From assembly GCA_040285825.1 (NCBI GenBank), contig JAUPSS010000002.1:930001-994000 (forward strand): a stretch of 64,000 nt of DNA. The letters are read 5' to 3'. Source of the stretch: Eukaryota sp. TZLM1-RC (Eukaryota > Metamonada: BaSk clade). The stretch's first letter is position 1. Each line of letters opens with the position of its first letter. A program made the position numbers and the translations under genes. Below, in pieces: positions 1 to 10,992 of the stretch. The notes under the pieces were generated by a model. The model ran no database searches. It saw nothing but the letters and a program-made list of their open reading frames with translations, and was not told the DNA's origin.

Positions 1-277
1 GTTCGCCATGTGGATCACCAATTTGCCCATTTGCTACATCGTTGTATGGACGGCATGGAAAAACCGCCATGAATTTCATTGATGATCTGGTAAAAAGAAG
101 AATGAATAAGCGTTTTGATCGTCGTTTGTGGTTGAATTGTGTTGTTCTTACTGTTTTTAAAGCAATTCCTCAAATGATTTCGAAAGCTCTGATGTATGTC
201 AATGCTCATTACGAAGACATTGTTGTTGTAGGCATTGATGGTGTGGAAGCTTGTTTTGAAGATATTGATTTTTAGTT
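1..277 (+). pseudogene. 3' end of a non-LTR (RLE) retrotransposon, family A
   Basis: The open frame ending at 275 matches, by eye, the extreme C-terminus of the RLE-type retrotransposon proteins at 18.6-19.5 kb and 9.5-10.3 kb. The shared path is a PFA.S..G motif, then a helix with MNFIDDL (compare LNFINDF at 18.7 kb), then a W..N/R..VFKAIP-like helix. Only about the last 85 codons lie inside the window; the rest is upstream of base 1. A short divergent copy of the same 3' end sits at 5.1 kb. No catalytic region is visible here, so the identification rests on similarity to the longer copies. Confidence 0.6.
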
Positions 278-489
278 TGTATTTTTGAAAATAGATCTTC
301 TGTGCTTAAAATTGTAATGCTCGGATGTTGTACAAATTATTTTAAGATTGCAAAAATAAATACAAAATGTACAATTACAGTGCAAAAAAATTAAGTGCAA
401 AAGTTTTGAAAAATCTTGATTCATTTCATCCACATCCTCCAGTAATCTCAACGAATTACTACTATTTGACATTAGTGTGCTCTTAGCCG

Positions 490-1249
490 ATGTCCACGAC
501 ACCTTTCGAATACCCTCCAGATTTTGATATTAATAACTGGATTACTCAGCTTGACAGTGTTCACGTTTCACAAGAAGATATTGATAATCTAGTTATGGAC
601 TATCTAGTTGTTGAAGGTTATAAAGAAACAGCTGAAGCATTTGCAACTGAAATTGGTCTGTCTTCTTCTATGGAACCTTCCTTAATTGCTGAAAGGATGC
701 AAGTACGGTCTGCCATTATTAATGGAGATATCCTCAAAGCCACTGATGCAATTAATGATATCGATGTTGAAATACTTGAGAAGGAGTGTGTTTGGATCAT
801 GACAACGTTCTAATCCCAGCAAAAAGCTATTTTTTGGTCTACAAATTCAGCATTTAATTGAACTGGTCAAGTTGGGAAAGATCGAAGATGCGCTGCATTA
901 TGCACAGCAAGAGGTAGCTGTTCACTATTTTGATCCTGAATACCAGTTTGATTCCTTCCTCCCCACTTTGGAAGAAGTAATGACCCTTCTAATGTTTGAA
1001 GATCCGACGACTTCCCCTCTTGCACCACTTCTAGATAACTCTAAGAGGTTACAAGTTGCTTCAGATGTCAATTCATCAATATTATCAGTTTTCTCTCAGT
1101 CTACTAAACCCAAGCTCTACACACTTCTCGAAGCCCTCTCCTCCCTGCAAGAAAAGCAGATGGGGAGAAAAGATTTTCCAAAGATAACTGCTGATAGTGT
1201 GGTTAATTTTTTGAAACAATCTAAGTCTGAAACAGAAGCAATGAATTGA
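490..1249 (+). CDS. GID8: GID8/Twa1-like CTLH protein (LisH-CTLH-CRA), two exons
   Basis: Subunit of the GID/CTLH E3 ubiquitin ligase complex. Exon 1 is 490-785 and exon 2 is 820-1249, giving 241 residues, close to the about 228 of animal GID8. After a short N-terminus the LisH motif is clear (LVMDYLVVEGYKETAEAF, about residues 35-52), followed by the CTLH segment (IRSAII-like region and DIDVEILEK) and a CRA domain with LIELVKLGKIEDALHYAQ and FEDPTTSPLAPLL. Without splicing the frame ends at TAA 811-813 and the family match breaks inside CTLH; removing a 34-nt intron restores it exactly. The start is the first ATG in frame with LisH. It converges on the bromodomain gene, with 152 bp between stops. 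Confidence 0.88.
786..819 (+). other. 34-nt spliceosomal intron in GID8
   Basis: The donor is GTGTGT and the acceptor CCCAG, with a branch-like TTCTAATC 4-11 nt before the end. Splicing joins AAG-GA to C-AAA-AAG in phase 2 and gives the conserved CTLH order EILEKDKKLFFGLQIQHLIE. Reading through meets a stop within ten codons. Seen directly in sequence; the splice itself is inferred. Confidence 0.85.
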
Positions 1250-1401
1250 CTATAAGAATTTGTGTACATAAAGAACAATTTTCCCTACAATGGTTTATTA
1301 CAATAGTTTATTAAACACAAATTGCGCAGGCTAATACAATTCTTAGAAAATAAAAGTATCCGACAAAAACTTCTTAATAATTAATAATCCAAAATAAATA
1401 C

Positions 1402-3531
1402 TTACATCTTGATCAAATCAACCATTAAATTCCGTAATTCAAACATTGATGTAGTGTCTGATTCATTATTCACAACATTCAACAATAATGTAGCTATTGA
1501 TCTTACCCTATCCTCTTTACTATCTATCCTGAGCAATTCTTCATCTTTAGCAATTCCAACCTGCCCCTTGAATGTTTCCTTCAACCATTCAACAGACCAT
1601 TCTTCCTTAACAGAAGGCTTTGGAACGGAAGGAGGAGGAGATGGTGAATCATCAGTGACTGGCTTTCCAGAAAGATATGAAATCATGTCCTCAACACCAT
1701 TCACTTTTGGCAAACATCGATAATAAGCTAAGGCACTGTCGATCCTGTCTTTATGATCAATTACTTCAGTTAGTGGATATTCGCCAAGCCTTGAAAGGTC
1801 AAAAATAGAGGCAAAAGGGCCACAATACACAGCAGATTCGTCACAATTGTAGCGTTGAATATGCCTCGAAAAGAACATTCTCCCTCCATGATCATCCAAG
1901 TTACACACAGTGGAAGGAACCGTAGCTGCAACTCCATAAGGATAAGGCTTCTCTTTCTTTACTTTTTTGGGAGTTTTCACCTCCTTTTTCTTTATTTTGC
2001 TTGGTGTTGTGGTTGTGGGAACTGGTGAAGGGTAGGCAGGTGGAGGATTAGCAACAGATACAGCAACAGACTGTTCTGAATCAGCAAATATGTGAGGGTA
2101 TTTGTGTAAATCACCAGTCTTTTGTGCTTCTTGAAGGAAAAGTTTTGAAACAAGGGGAGAAAGATTAGTCGCCGTAATGTGGAATAGTGACGAAGGATCA
2201 GTAAACTGAATTGCGTTTTTAAACATTTGATCAATTTCTAATTTAAAATCAACAAGAGATTTAAACCGTTGAGAATCAATATCATTTCTCAAAGTATTAT
2301 AATCTATTGGCTTCTTCACATTATCTGGAGGTCTAGCAAATACTAAATTAGTGTCTTCATTCTCGAGGGTGGATAATATCTGCCTTAACCGGGTCTGTAA
2401 CTGTCTCATAGAAGCAGAAGGAACGGTGGTGAGGATCTGGTCAGGAGGGAGTGAACGGCGAGATTTCTTGGCAGGTCGTTCTTTTTCCATAGAGTCTAGT
2501 CTTTTCCTTGTTTTTTGCGGTGGAATTACGACCCTATGACGTGAGAGCTTCGTCCACAAGTCTAATCCATCAAACAAAAAGTTTCTGGCCATGTTGAAAA
2601 TTTCAGAATTAGGCTGGTTGTACCTGAATGCATTCATAGCAATAAGAACAATATCAGACCGCACCTCACCTAATGTCAAGTATTCATCCTCTTCTGCTTT
2701 CTTTTTCATTGTTGAAATGTCCATTGGTTGAGGTACATAACTAAGGTAGTCTGGGTAATCGTGAATGGGAACGGGGTGAGTAAATATAGACCAATAATCA
2801 ATAGTGATTAGTTCGTTGCAAAGGTTAAAAACCCAATCAATCATTTTGATTGGTTCAGAAAGTAGAAGCCGAGCTTGACTTTCTTCTTCAGTCAATCCCC
2901 TGATTTGAGTTCTCTCCATTTCGACTTCTATCAGTGACCGCCCGTAATCACTCAAGTCTTTTGCTGTTTGGTAGAATAGAGTACTTGGTGCATTAAACTT
3001 CAAAGCATTGTTAACCATTAGCTCAAAATCAATTAAAAAAGATTGAACTGTGGTGTACTCTCCTCTTCTTACCTTTTCCCTCATTGTACGAAGATCCATT
3101 GGTTTACGAATGATTCTGTAATAAGAGGGAACTTCTGCCTTGGAGACTGGTTGTAGAAACATTGCGAGCTGATCAGCTCGTTCTAGTTTAGAAAGTAGTT
3201 CTTCAAGGAGGTCATCCAGAGGTAGGGAGCGAGGGTGAAACCTAAGTTGTTCAATGTCTGGGAATGCCTTGCGTGGGGCAGACTTGGAAACTTTGGGTGG
3301 GGGAGGAGAGGCAAGGGGGTCAGAAAGATCGTCATCAAGATTCTTTAAAGAACTAACAGCTTGAGCAGCTCGTTGGGCAGCAGAACGCTTTTGTCGACTT
3401 GAAGTAGAAGAACGAGATGAAGAGGCCGAAGGAGTACGAGTAGAATGACGCGGGGTGAAGGTGGAATCATCTTTTTCTGTTGTAGAGCGTTTTTTCTTTG
3501 AAAGTTTTAGTTTAAGGGAAGGTTTATCCAT
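1402..3531 (-). CDS. Multi-bromodomain nuclear protein (three bromodomain folds)
   Basis: 709-residue acetyl-lysine reader. Residues 1-90 are basic and Ser/Thr-rich, typical of a nuclear tail. Bromodomain 1 spans about 103-205, with YYRIIRKPMDL and the acetyl-lysine-contacting Asn in ALKFN (N180). Bromodomain 2 spans about 228-330, with PQPMDI and AFRYN (N305). A third divergent bromodomain (about 375-475; KKPIDYNTL and NAIQFT) has Thr where the binding Asn is expected, so it may not bind acetyl-lysine. A Lys-rich linker (about 505-530) and a conserved-looking C-terminal block (CGPFASIFDLSRLGEYPL) follow. Such proteins usually act in chromatin-remodelling complexes (BRD7/9, RSC or polybromo-like); the exact orthologue is not clear. 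The ATG at 3531 is the first Met of the frame. Confidence 0.8.
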   Translation of the reverse strand: MDKPSLKLKLSKKKRSTTEKDDSTFTPRHSTRTPSASSSRSSTSSRQKRSAAQRAAQAVSSLKNLDDDLSDPLASPPPPKVSKSAPRKAFPDIEQLRFHPRSLPLDDLLEELLSKLERADQLAMFLQPVSKAEVPSYYRIIRKPMDLRTMREKVRRGEYTTVQSFLIDFELMVNNALKFNAPSTLFYQTAKDLSDYGRSLIEVEMERTQIRGLTEEESQARLLLSEPIKMIDWVFNLCNELITIDYWSIFTHPVPIHDYPDYLSYVPQPMDISTMKKKAEEDEYLTLGEVRSDIVLIAMNAFRYNQPNSEIFNMARNFLFDGLDLWTKLSRHRVVIPPQKTRKRLDSMEKERPAKKSRRSLPPDQILTTVPSASMRQLQTRLRQILSTLENEDTNLVFARPPDNVKKPIDYNTLRNDIDSQRFKSLVDFKLEIDQMFKNAIQFTDPSSLFHITATNLSPLVSKLFLQEAQKTGDLHKYPHIFADSEQSVAVSVANPPPAYPSPVPTTTTPSKIKKKEVKTPKKVKKEKPYPYGVAATVPSTVCNLDDHGGRMFFSRHIQRYNCDESAVYCGPFASIFDLSRLGEYPLTEVIDHKDRIDSALAYYRCLPKVNGVEDMISYLSGKPVTDDSPSPPPSVPKPSVKEEWSVEWLKETFKGQVGIAKDEELLRIDSKEDRVRSIATLLLNVVNNESDTTSMFELRNLMVDLIKM

Positions 3532-5094
3532 TTGACCAAAAATGCACTAGAGAACAAGAGAGTAAGTGGGGATGTACTCAGACGAACTTAAAGAATGGAA
3601 TAGATCACTTGATGTCCAAACCTTTAATGTAAGAGGAAATCCAATAACTCAAATACAGTGACAATCAAATATCCTTAATGTTTGTACATTCTAACTTGTT
3701 ACGATCGATATCTTGTCCTTTCTATTGTATTCTTCTCTACAGAAATCAGACTAGCCATCGCAACAAAGTTTGGCATCTCACAATCTGATTCTTCTCTCTC
3801 ATACATGGACTAGGATTCTCAACATCAAGAAATACAGTTACTGGGTTATAACAAGTTGTTCACTTTGAAGATGTTTTTCCAACAACTCTCCTGATTAATC
3901 GATGATGCTTTAAATTCGTTGTCTTATTCCCACCTCACCCCTTATGTTTACTAATGTTGATGTATTAGATTCACAAGCTTTTGGACATGTTGAATTAACC
4001 AATTCTAACAATCCCAATTCTAACTAACAATAACATCAATCAAGCTTCCAAAGCTTGGGTAAGGCTTTCAACTCCGTTTGTCACCAAACATCAGGATAGT
4101 GCTTTCTTGCTTCGACTGCTTCTCAGTTTATTCTAATCACCACTGTGAAATAAAATCTTTTTCAATTTTCTGAATTTTTGGTGAACTCTCGATACCCTTG
4201 ACCACTCCAATTCTGTTAATCTCAGCCATTCATATTGTTTATCTCTTTTTAGTTGGTCTTCTGCATTAAGTTTGAATCTTTTTTACTACAACAATAAACT
4301 AAATCTCTTTTACCAGGGTCAATATGTACTATATGTTTTGATGATAGACATTCAACATCCAAATCATCCAAATTGTTTTCAGTGGTTGCATAATTTGCAC
4401 TATCACGCTCGAATGACATGCCAATACAATCCTCTCTTGCTAGCTCAATACAGGCTGCAAAACCATCAGTTTTAAAGTCGTTGTTAAATTTATATCCTTT
4501 TTAGTAAATGGTCTATTAAATTCAAATAAATATGACCAAAATAAAATTTGTTCTACTGGACTCATACGTTGAATGTCAGCTATTGAATTCCACTCCGAAT
4601 TATTTTTTTCTCAGTAATTTGATCATCTGTAAGACAGATCGTCAAACAAACCAGAGACCTTGGCTTTCAACTTCAAAAAATCCAGGCCTCTCATGTCGAG
4701 CAATTGGGATGGCATTAAGCGTTTGTCCTATCACATTATCAATTTTTATTGCAGTTTTAGTAAATCATTGAGGATGATATTGTACAGTGGAAAGTTACCA
4801 ATTCAGAAAGTTAACTACAACATTTGCTTCCTCATCTTTTGAATTTTTAAAAATAATGAATCTTGAAAAAAATTGAGTATTATAAAATAAGATACGAATT
4901 CCGAAAGAAGTGCAGTTTGGAATAATAATTTTACCCTTATGAATTCAGATTTTTCCATTTTCTTGATTCAAGAATTCATCACTAGAATGTTTGATAAAAT
5001 TGTAAATTTGCTTATCATTAGTAGCAAAAAGATTATTAAGTAGTTTTTAAGTAGTTTTCTTATGATTAAGATACAATACCTAGAAATATTTTTA
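3532..5094. other. 1.6-kb stretch without a recognisable gene
   Basis: This AT-rich sequence carries the 5' flanks of the bromodomain gene and, further right, the 3' flank of COPA. Scattered short open frames (for example around 4272-4475 and 4532-4842) have no recognisable motif and are broken by stops. Because a family A retrotransposon tail lies at its right end, part of it could be decayed retrotransposon body, but I see no motif that proves this. Confidence 0.5.
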
Positions 5095-5190
5095 ACCTTT
5101 CATGTCTGTCAGTGCACATTACGAAGACATTGATGTTGTTCGGTTTGATGGTTTGGAAGCTTGTTTTGAAGTTATTGAGTTTTAGATTGC
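5095..5190 (+). pseudogene. Short remnant of RLE retrotransposon family A 3' end
   Basis: About 90 bp here match the end of the fragment at 185-277 (shared CAATGCTCATTACGAAGACA-type core, then TTTGGAAGCTTGTTTTGAAG and a TTTTAG stop) with a scatter of substitutions. It is a second, more decayed copy of the same 3' end on the same strand. Nothing upstream is recognisably coding. Confidence 0.65.
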
Positions 5191-5424
5191 ATTTGTAAAA
5201 ATTAATTTAGTATCTAAGGAAAATTATTTATCATTTTGCAGTATTATTTCGACAATTTACTTCTCAATGCTGTTGTAGTATCGTCACAATGTTTGAATGA
5301 AGCTCGAGATTTCTCGGAAATGGTTGTTCTATATTGTCTTTTCAATGGAGTATATTTTAAAGGAATAACTCATTTATAATCATTTATCAAAAAATCTACA
5401 AAGTCACAAGACTAAAAACGTCAT

Positions 5425-8400
5425 TTAATCCAAGATTGACAAAACGGAACCACTAGACAAAACCTTTAACAAATCTGAATCTGAAAGAACAAATCGGTCC
5501 CTTGGAAGAATTCTTAAATCATGAGCATTTAATAGAGGTTGTAGGGAAGCTCGCTGTGAAAGTTTATTTAAAACTTGATTAGCTTTTACATAACCCATAT
5601 CAGAAAGTTCTTGGGCAAAAAATCTGGCATCAATTAAATTTTCAAACTTAAAACTTAACTTCATTGCAGAAATATAAGCTAAAAGTTTATGGTTATCATC
5701 CAAGTTGGTTTTAGCAAATATAATCGCCAACTCCAGGATTTTTGTAATTCCAAAGGACTCTGAAACAGATCCCATCACAGACCGTCGTTCTAATTCAGCT
5801 GAAATAGCAATAAAATAATTGATAAATTCAGTTTTAATCTCACTATCAGGAATAACTGAACAGCATTTAAAACCTTGTAAGAATAACTCCCTTGAAAATT
5901 CCAATTGAGAACCTTGAGTGACAAGATCTTTTCCTTTAACTAATAAATTAGACAGTTTTTGGTTAATATTAGATTTCAAAACAGTTACAGAAAGTGGAAC
6001 TTCAAAATTGAGAGCAGGAAGATTTCCAATAGATAATTTAAAAAAACCAAAAGTACCAATTCCCGAAATAAACGATTTTAATTCTTCTAAATCCTTTAAA
6101 ATTGGAGATAAATGTTGAGCAGCAATAGAAATTCCCTTATCACTACCAGAGTAAGCAGCCAAAGGTCCACCAATTTCTTCAAATCTGACCAATTTTGACC
6201 CGCCAACACGTGGAATTTGAGCTGGTGACGTCACGGAAGGGGGAGGTAGCTCCAACTCTAAATCAGAAAGATCAGATTCCCATGCACTGGGACCTAGAGC
6301 TTCTGGTTTTGGTTCTTCAAATTCAAATTCCAAGTCCCAAGCACCAGTAGTTTGGGGTTGTAACTTTGTAATTTCTTTAGCAAGAACAGGTTTTGGAGGA
6401 ACACCATCAAAAATATTGAGAGAAATCCCTAACCTAGGCCAATCAGAACACGTGTCTATTGATGTGACTTTCTCGAGAGGTCTACAGAACTGATTAGATG
6501 ATTGATTTTGCTCAAAATGATCGGCTAACTTCTCAAATCCTAATGAATTTAGTAACTTTGTCATGTTGTCTACATTGGGAGACAAAAGACTAGTAAATAA
6601 AGCTGCATCTGAAAGTTCTTTAGCATCATCAGATTGATCAGAAATTGAATCAACAGCAGAATCAATCAAATTTGATTGAATTGAATTAATTCTATCGTAA
6701 TCACCACAAAGAGAGCTCAAAAAAGCACTCTTGACAGCTGATTTTGCTTCTTTACGTTCATCTTTTTCCAGTAATTCAAAAGCGGTACTTATCTGGCCAA
6801 ATTTAATAGCTGAATTTGTAACTAAATCCAAATCAAAAATACTCTTTTCTACACACTTGGCTGCCACTTTTAACTGACCACAATTAAGAGAAGTCCTTAG
6901 AATTCTTGACAAAATTGATTGACCTAAATTCTCTGGTAATTCAGGGTTATTGACATCAAAAGGTTTGGTTTGAGAAGAGAATTGAATCAAAATACTGGCC
7001 AGAGCAACTCCAGAAAGTCCCAAATTTTCCAACCTATCAGCAAGAGAAGTTAAAGGTAAATCACTTCGTTCTGATAAAGGACTGCTGGCAATGAGTGATG
7101 CAAGGTAACCTGCTTCTACAGGATTAGAAGAATAGTCAACAGACAGACTCTTGACAGCTAAAGATCCCACTTGCGAGATAAGTGGCAATAACAAATCAAT
7201 TTCCTGAGAAATTAAACCAGATTCCGCAGCCAAAAGTAAAGAAATTCTATTATTCAGAGTCATATAACCAACAGGAGCCGATTCTGCAGCTTCGGGAGCA
7301 ACCAAGACCCCACAATCTCCATTTGGAAGAAGGAATTTGACTTGGCGGTGAGAAGAATACACAAAGACGTCACCAATAGGCTCATTAATTCCACTTATTA
7401 ATAAGGGAATCCACACAGCGGTCGACGTGTGGATAGAGATCCATTCAAAATTAAATGCCACCCTATAAAATGATTGGGAATTAAATTCAACAATAGAAAC
7501 ACCATGTCTAGCACATAAAGAAACCTTGGAGTGATCTTGGTTCCAAAAGGCATCACGAACATTAGATGCAGAAACTTCACCAACTAGAGAGCAAGAAATA
7601 ACTTCAGCAGTGGTTTTAATTCTAAACAACCGAACTGAATCATTAAAAGCAAGAAGGAAATGTCCCTGAGGAGCATTCAATAACTTAGCCTCAGCCAAGC
7701 TCCCAAAACCTGATTCTGGAGGAGATAAATCGACAATTTCCTTATTAGAAACATCAATTAAACTCAATTTACAATCAGATAAAGCGACTAACCGGTCTCT
7801 TGAAGTCCATTTACCATTACCAAAAGTAATTGGATAAACACGACTAGACCTATTATTGCCGACTTCTTCAACAGAAAAGTGAAATGAACCATCCCTTTTG
7901 CGAAGGGAAACCATCACGTATTGGCCACGTGGCGAGGGTTCAATACTCGAGATATCACAGTCAGATGGACAAGATTTTGCAAGAAATCCATCACAAAGAG
8001 AACCAAGAGAACCATCATCAAGTTTAGTCAAAGCCAAATTCTCCTCATCCAAATAACAGATTCCATTAAAATAAGGGAAATAAGAAGCAGCAACTCTTGA
8101 TCTTCTTAACCTAAACACTATAAAGCCCTTGTCATGACCAGCAGCTATCAAACCATGTCTAATTGAACCAGATAAAGACCAAAACCTTGTGCCAGTAACA
8201 CTGGACTGAGTTTGAGGGGAAGGTTCAAATTTGTAGGCCAATAAACAGGATCTTTCTGCCCAATTCCAGACCCTTAATGACCGATCCTCAGAGTTGGATA
8301 ACAATAATGCTGGGTTTGAAGGGTGGAATTGAACGGCTGAAATGTTATTAGAATGTCCACGTAAGCACCCCATTTGAAACACGTGATCACTTTCCAATTT

Positions 8401-9144
8401 CCATATTCTAAGAGTTTTATCATCACCACCGGAAACAATCACGTCATCAGTTGGATGCCAAGCCACGGCATTAACTCCAAGTTCATGCCCTTCTAATAAA
8501 AATTTAATAGAGGTACCATAAACAGAAAGAAAGCCTCCTTCTCTATCACTTACTGCAGAAATAGGTCCATAACTTTTGCTTGCAGTGGGAGAGGTTTGGC
8601 GGTCCAGCAAATGGCTTATATCCCAGATACGAATGGTCGCGTCTAAGGAAGCTGAAGCAACAAGTGGTTTGGATGGATGAAAAGCTGCTGACATGACGTA
8701 GTGAGAATGGCCTTGGAGAACAGCAACAGTTTTTCTGCTCTGGAAGTTGAAAATGCGAACAGTTTGGTCGTCTGAAGCAGAGAGTAACCATGGTTGTGTA
8801 CGATGGAACTGAAGGTATCGGATGTAGTCACTGTGTTTGGTAATGGTGGCGAAACAAGATCGAGTGTGTAGATTCCATAATCGGATGGTTTTGTCGTCTC
8901 CCCCAGAAGCAAAAAGGGGTTGATCGGGGTGAAAAGCAATACCTCTGACTGGACCTTCATGACCATGAAATTGATCCAACAGAGTACCTGCACGGAAATC
9001 CCAAAGCTGAATAGTACCATTGTGAAGAGAAGAAAGTACCCAAGGAAGAGTAGAATGAAAGGCTACACCTTTGACACGAGAAGAAGTAGTTTCAAATGCA
9101 ACACGAACCCGACAATTACGCTCATCAGGAGAGGTTGGTGACAT
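5425..9144 (-). CDS. COPA: Coatomer subunit alpha (COPI alpha)
   Basis: 1239-residue alpha subunit of the COPI vesicle coat, acting in Golgi-to-ER and intra-Golgi retrieval; the length matches the family (about 1,220). The N-terminal beta-propeller (residues 1 to about 330) shows serial WD40 repeats: GHEGPVRGIAFHP, GGDDKTIRLWNL, GHSHYVMSAAFHP, GHELGVNAVAWHP and GHSNNISAVQFHP. It is followed by the second propeller, an alpha-solenoid and the C-terminal coatomer domain. The frame extends 10 codons further upstream without an ATG; I chose the first Met (MSPTSP at 9144), which lies 20-odd residues before the first propeller strand. There are no introns and no breaks. It is isolated, with about 330 bp of free 5' flank. 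Confidence 0.95.
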   Translation of the reverse strand: MSPTSPDERNCRVRVAFETTSSRVKGVAFHSTLPWVLSSLHNGTIQLWDFRAGTLLDQFHGHEGPVRGIAFHPDQPLFASGGDDKTIRLWNLHTRSCFATITKHSDYIRYLQFHRTQPWLLSASDDQTVRIFNFQSRKTVAVLQGHSHYVMSAAFHPSKPLVASASLDATIRIWDISHLLDRQTSPTASKSYGPISAVSDREGGFLSVYGTSIKFLLEGHELGVNAVAWHPTDDVIVSGGDDKTLRIWKLESDHVFQMGCLRGHSNNISAVQFHPSNPALLLSNSEDRSLRVWNWAERSCLLAYKFEPSPQTQSSVTGTRFWSLSGSIRHGLIAAGHDKGFIVFRLRRSRVAASYFPYFNGICYLDEENLALTKLDDGSLGSLCDGFLAKSCPSDCDISSIEPSPRGQYVMVSLRKRDGSFHFSVEEVGNNRSSRVYPITFGNGKWTSRDRLVALSDCKLSLIDVSNKEIVDLSPPESGFGSLAEAKLLNAPQGHFLLAFNDSVRLFRIKTTAEVISCSLVGEVSASNVRDAFWNQDHSKVSLCARHGVSIVEFNSQSFYRVAFNFEWISIHTSTAVWIPLLISGINEPIGDVFVYSSHRQVKFLLPNGDCGVLVAPEAAESAPVGYMTLNNRISLLLAAESGLISQEIDLLLPLISQVGSLAVKSLSVDYSSNPVEAGYLASLIASSPLSERSDLPLTSLADRLENLGLSGVALASILIQFSSQTKPFDVNNPELPENLGQSILSRILRTSLNCGQLKVAAKCVEKSIFDLDLVTNSAIKFGQISTAFELLEKDERKEAKSAVKSAFLSSLCGDYDRINSIQSNLIDSAVDSISDQSDDAKELSDAALFTSLLSPNVDNMTKLLNSLGFEKLADHFEQNQSSNQFCRPLEKVTSIDTCSDWPRLGISLNIFDGVPPKPVLAKEITKLQPQTTGAWDLEFEFEEPKPEALGPSAWESDLSDLELELPPPSVTSPAQIPRVGGSKLVRFEEIGGPLAAYSGSDKGISIAAQHLSPILKDLEELKSFISGIGTFGFFKLSIGNLPALNFEVPLSVTVLKSNINQKLSNLLVKGKDLVTQGSQLEFSRELFLQGFKCCSVIPDSEIKTEFINYFIAISAELERRSVMGSVSESFGITKILELAIIFAKTNLDDNHKLLAYISAMKLSFKFENLIDARFFAQELSDMGYVKANQVLNKLSQRASLQPLLNAHDLRILPRDRFVLSDSDLLKVLSSGSVLSILD

Positions 9145-9475
9145 GTTTAGTAAAGAGATTTTTATCAAAAACAATAGTTAGATTTTATCGCAGAAATCAA
9201 TCAAATAGTGGATTTATAAGGTTGATTTACACAATCTTCTTTTGATTAAAATAATGAATGTTTGTGCTGTTATTCATTTCTTGATGAATGTTCTAAATGT
9301 AGTGAAGGTTCATGAATGCAAGAATTCTAGGTTAATCAATACCCAAGTGTCAAATCCAAATACATTGCAAGTAAATCTAATGTTAAATAAAATCGATGAG
9401 GACGATTTCTAGGACAGATTCAAAAGACAAAGGAAGTTAAAACTGATTCTTCACTTTCGTTTGCACGAAAATATA
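9145..9475. other. 5' flank of COPA, no gene seen
   Basis: AT-rich intergenic DNA between the COPA start and the 5' end of the non-LTR fragment. No convincing open frame, RNA gene or repeat was recognised. Confidence 0.5.
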
Positions 9476-10375
9476 TATGCAGCTCGGCTGTTTTAAATCA
9501 AGATCTTCACTCATTGTTATTGGAAAAGGGTGTTTGTGAAAACAAGTCATCAGATTCTTCACTTTTTGTAACCATTGTACCACGAAGATTTGGATTGTGT
9601 GCCACTAATGAAGCATTTGTAACAAAAATGAGATTATATTTGAGAATCCCCATTAATCAATTATTATCAAAGGAAAAATGTATTTGTTCAAATTCACCTC
9701 AACTCACTTTGCGCCATGCTCTGAATTGCTCTAAATTGATAACTTATCGTTCTTCATTACATGATGCTGTTAGAGACACTGTTTTCAATATGGCACAAAC
9801 TGCAAGAATATCGTGTATCAAAGAGCCTCTGCTGAAGGAAACACTTTCTCTGAATAATTTTGGTTCTGATGATAGAGGTGATGTATACTGTGATTGGATT
9901 GATAATTCTGAAGCTATTGTTGACTTTGTCTCATGTAATGTTGCAAATGATACTTTGGTTCACAGAAGAAAACTTAATCCTGTGACTGCTCTTGATTTTA
10001 AAGCAAAAGAGAAACATAGAAAATATGATAAAGATATTGAAGAGGCTAATGCCGATAGAAATACACAGCTGGTTTTTATTGCTTTCCCGTTTTCGATAAA
10101 TGGAAAATTATCAGATGAAGCAGAAACTTTTTTTGAATGACTTCCAAAAAATGGTGCAAGAAAAAACAATGAAAAAATTTGATATTTTTTTATGGCGTCC
10201 ACGGATTCAATTTGCCATTATTAATAGATTACCTCGGTTTTTCAATCGAATAAGAGAAGCTTTAGCTAGACAGCAAGCAGATCAAAATTTTGTAGAGGAA
10301 ATCTTGGTTCAATGATAGTCGTCCCATTAGTTATGAGTTAATTTAATTAAGTGTGCAAATTTAATAAATGTTCAT
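9476..10375 (+). pseudogene. Non-LTR retrotransposon C-terminal unit, RLE family B, copy B1 (frameshifted)
   Basis: Encodes the C-terminal part of an R2/CRE-type non-LTR retrotransposon protein. A PRRFGL..TNEAF segment is followed by a CIC...LRHALNC zinc knuckle (C-C-H-C), ITYRSSLHDAVRD, and a restriction-like endonuclease motif: RGDVYCDW..., then IVDFVSC and a Lys-rich helix (DFKAKEKHRKYD). The frame is open from about 9514 to 10140. There a run of seven T (six Ts fewer one in copy B2) shifts the frame; the tail continues as NDFQKMV...EEILVQ to 10315. The 3' UTR runs on to about 10375. No reverse transcriptase precedes it. Copy B2 at 26.2-27.1 kb begins at the same point. Confidence 0.75.
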
Positions 10376-10752
10376 TATTGTGAATTTCTATCAAAACGCA
10401 CTTCTGGCTTTTCACCAAATCATGCAATCTTGATAGAAAAGCTGAAATAATTTATAATAAAAAAAGTAAATGATCACTAAAGAAGAAACAGTATATTTAT
10501 ACTTATATTCAAAATCCAAATAGATATTTAAAACCAACCTAAATATCACAGGATGAACATGAATACAAAGTGCTATTTACACAAAACTAGAAAAGACAAA
10601 AAAGAAAAACAAAGTAAGACTTAGTTTGTCTTCCTTCTTCTACCTCTAGAAGAAGAACGTTTTCTAGACTTGATTGATTGGGTTTGTGCTTCAGGATTTG
10701 GATTTTTGATGACTTTGGGTCTTCCTCGGCCTCGTTTTTTGACTGGTTGCAT
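10376..10752 (-). pseudogene. Inverted, truncated duplicate of the 3' end of the FHA/AT-hook gene
   Basis: On the minus strand a 43-codon frame (10752-10621) repeats the C-terminal AT-hook region of the gene at 16186-18315 (KKRGRGRPKVIKNPN...), and the following DNA repeats its 3' UTR as far as about 18560. Compared with the parent, about 100 bp between two TCTAG-containing sites is missing, but the frame is kept and both copies end ...KTN/QTN-TAA. An upstream ATG is present by chance at the break. It lies in inverted orientation to the parent, 7.4 kb away. It is most likely a non-functional segmental duplicate, though expression of a 43-residue basic peptide cannot be excluded. Confidence 0.8.
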
Positions 10753-10803
10753 AAATATTGTCAAAATTAATAGGATGCAAATCGTCCCTGATTCCTAACT
10801 AAG

Positions 10804-10992
10804 TGTTAGTCTTTACACTATTCTAGAGTGTAGTTAGACTTATCTATATATTCTTGTATATTAGCTTAATGTTTATTGTTCTGTCATGGAGACTTCACTA
10901 GTGATGGTATTGAAATTCACTATAACTCATTTCCCGTCATAATAAATTATTCTCTCTCTGTTCATATGTCTGATTCTAGCCCACAGGCATCA
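10804..10992 (+). repeat. 5' LTR of element 1
   Basis: 189-bp direct repeat of 14280-14468 with TG...CA ends. An ATG at 10966 inside the LTR is in frame with gag (MSDSSPQAS, then ATG again as the first codon after the LTR). Confidence 0.92.

Noticed and set aside
4272-4842. Short plus-strand frames between the bromodomain gene and COPA
   Set aside because: Low complexity, no motifs, interrupted; not supportable as genes.
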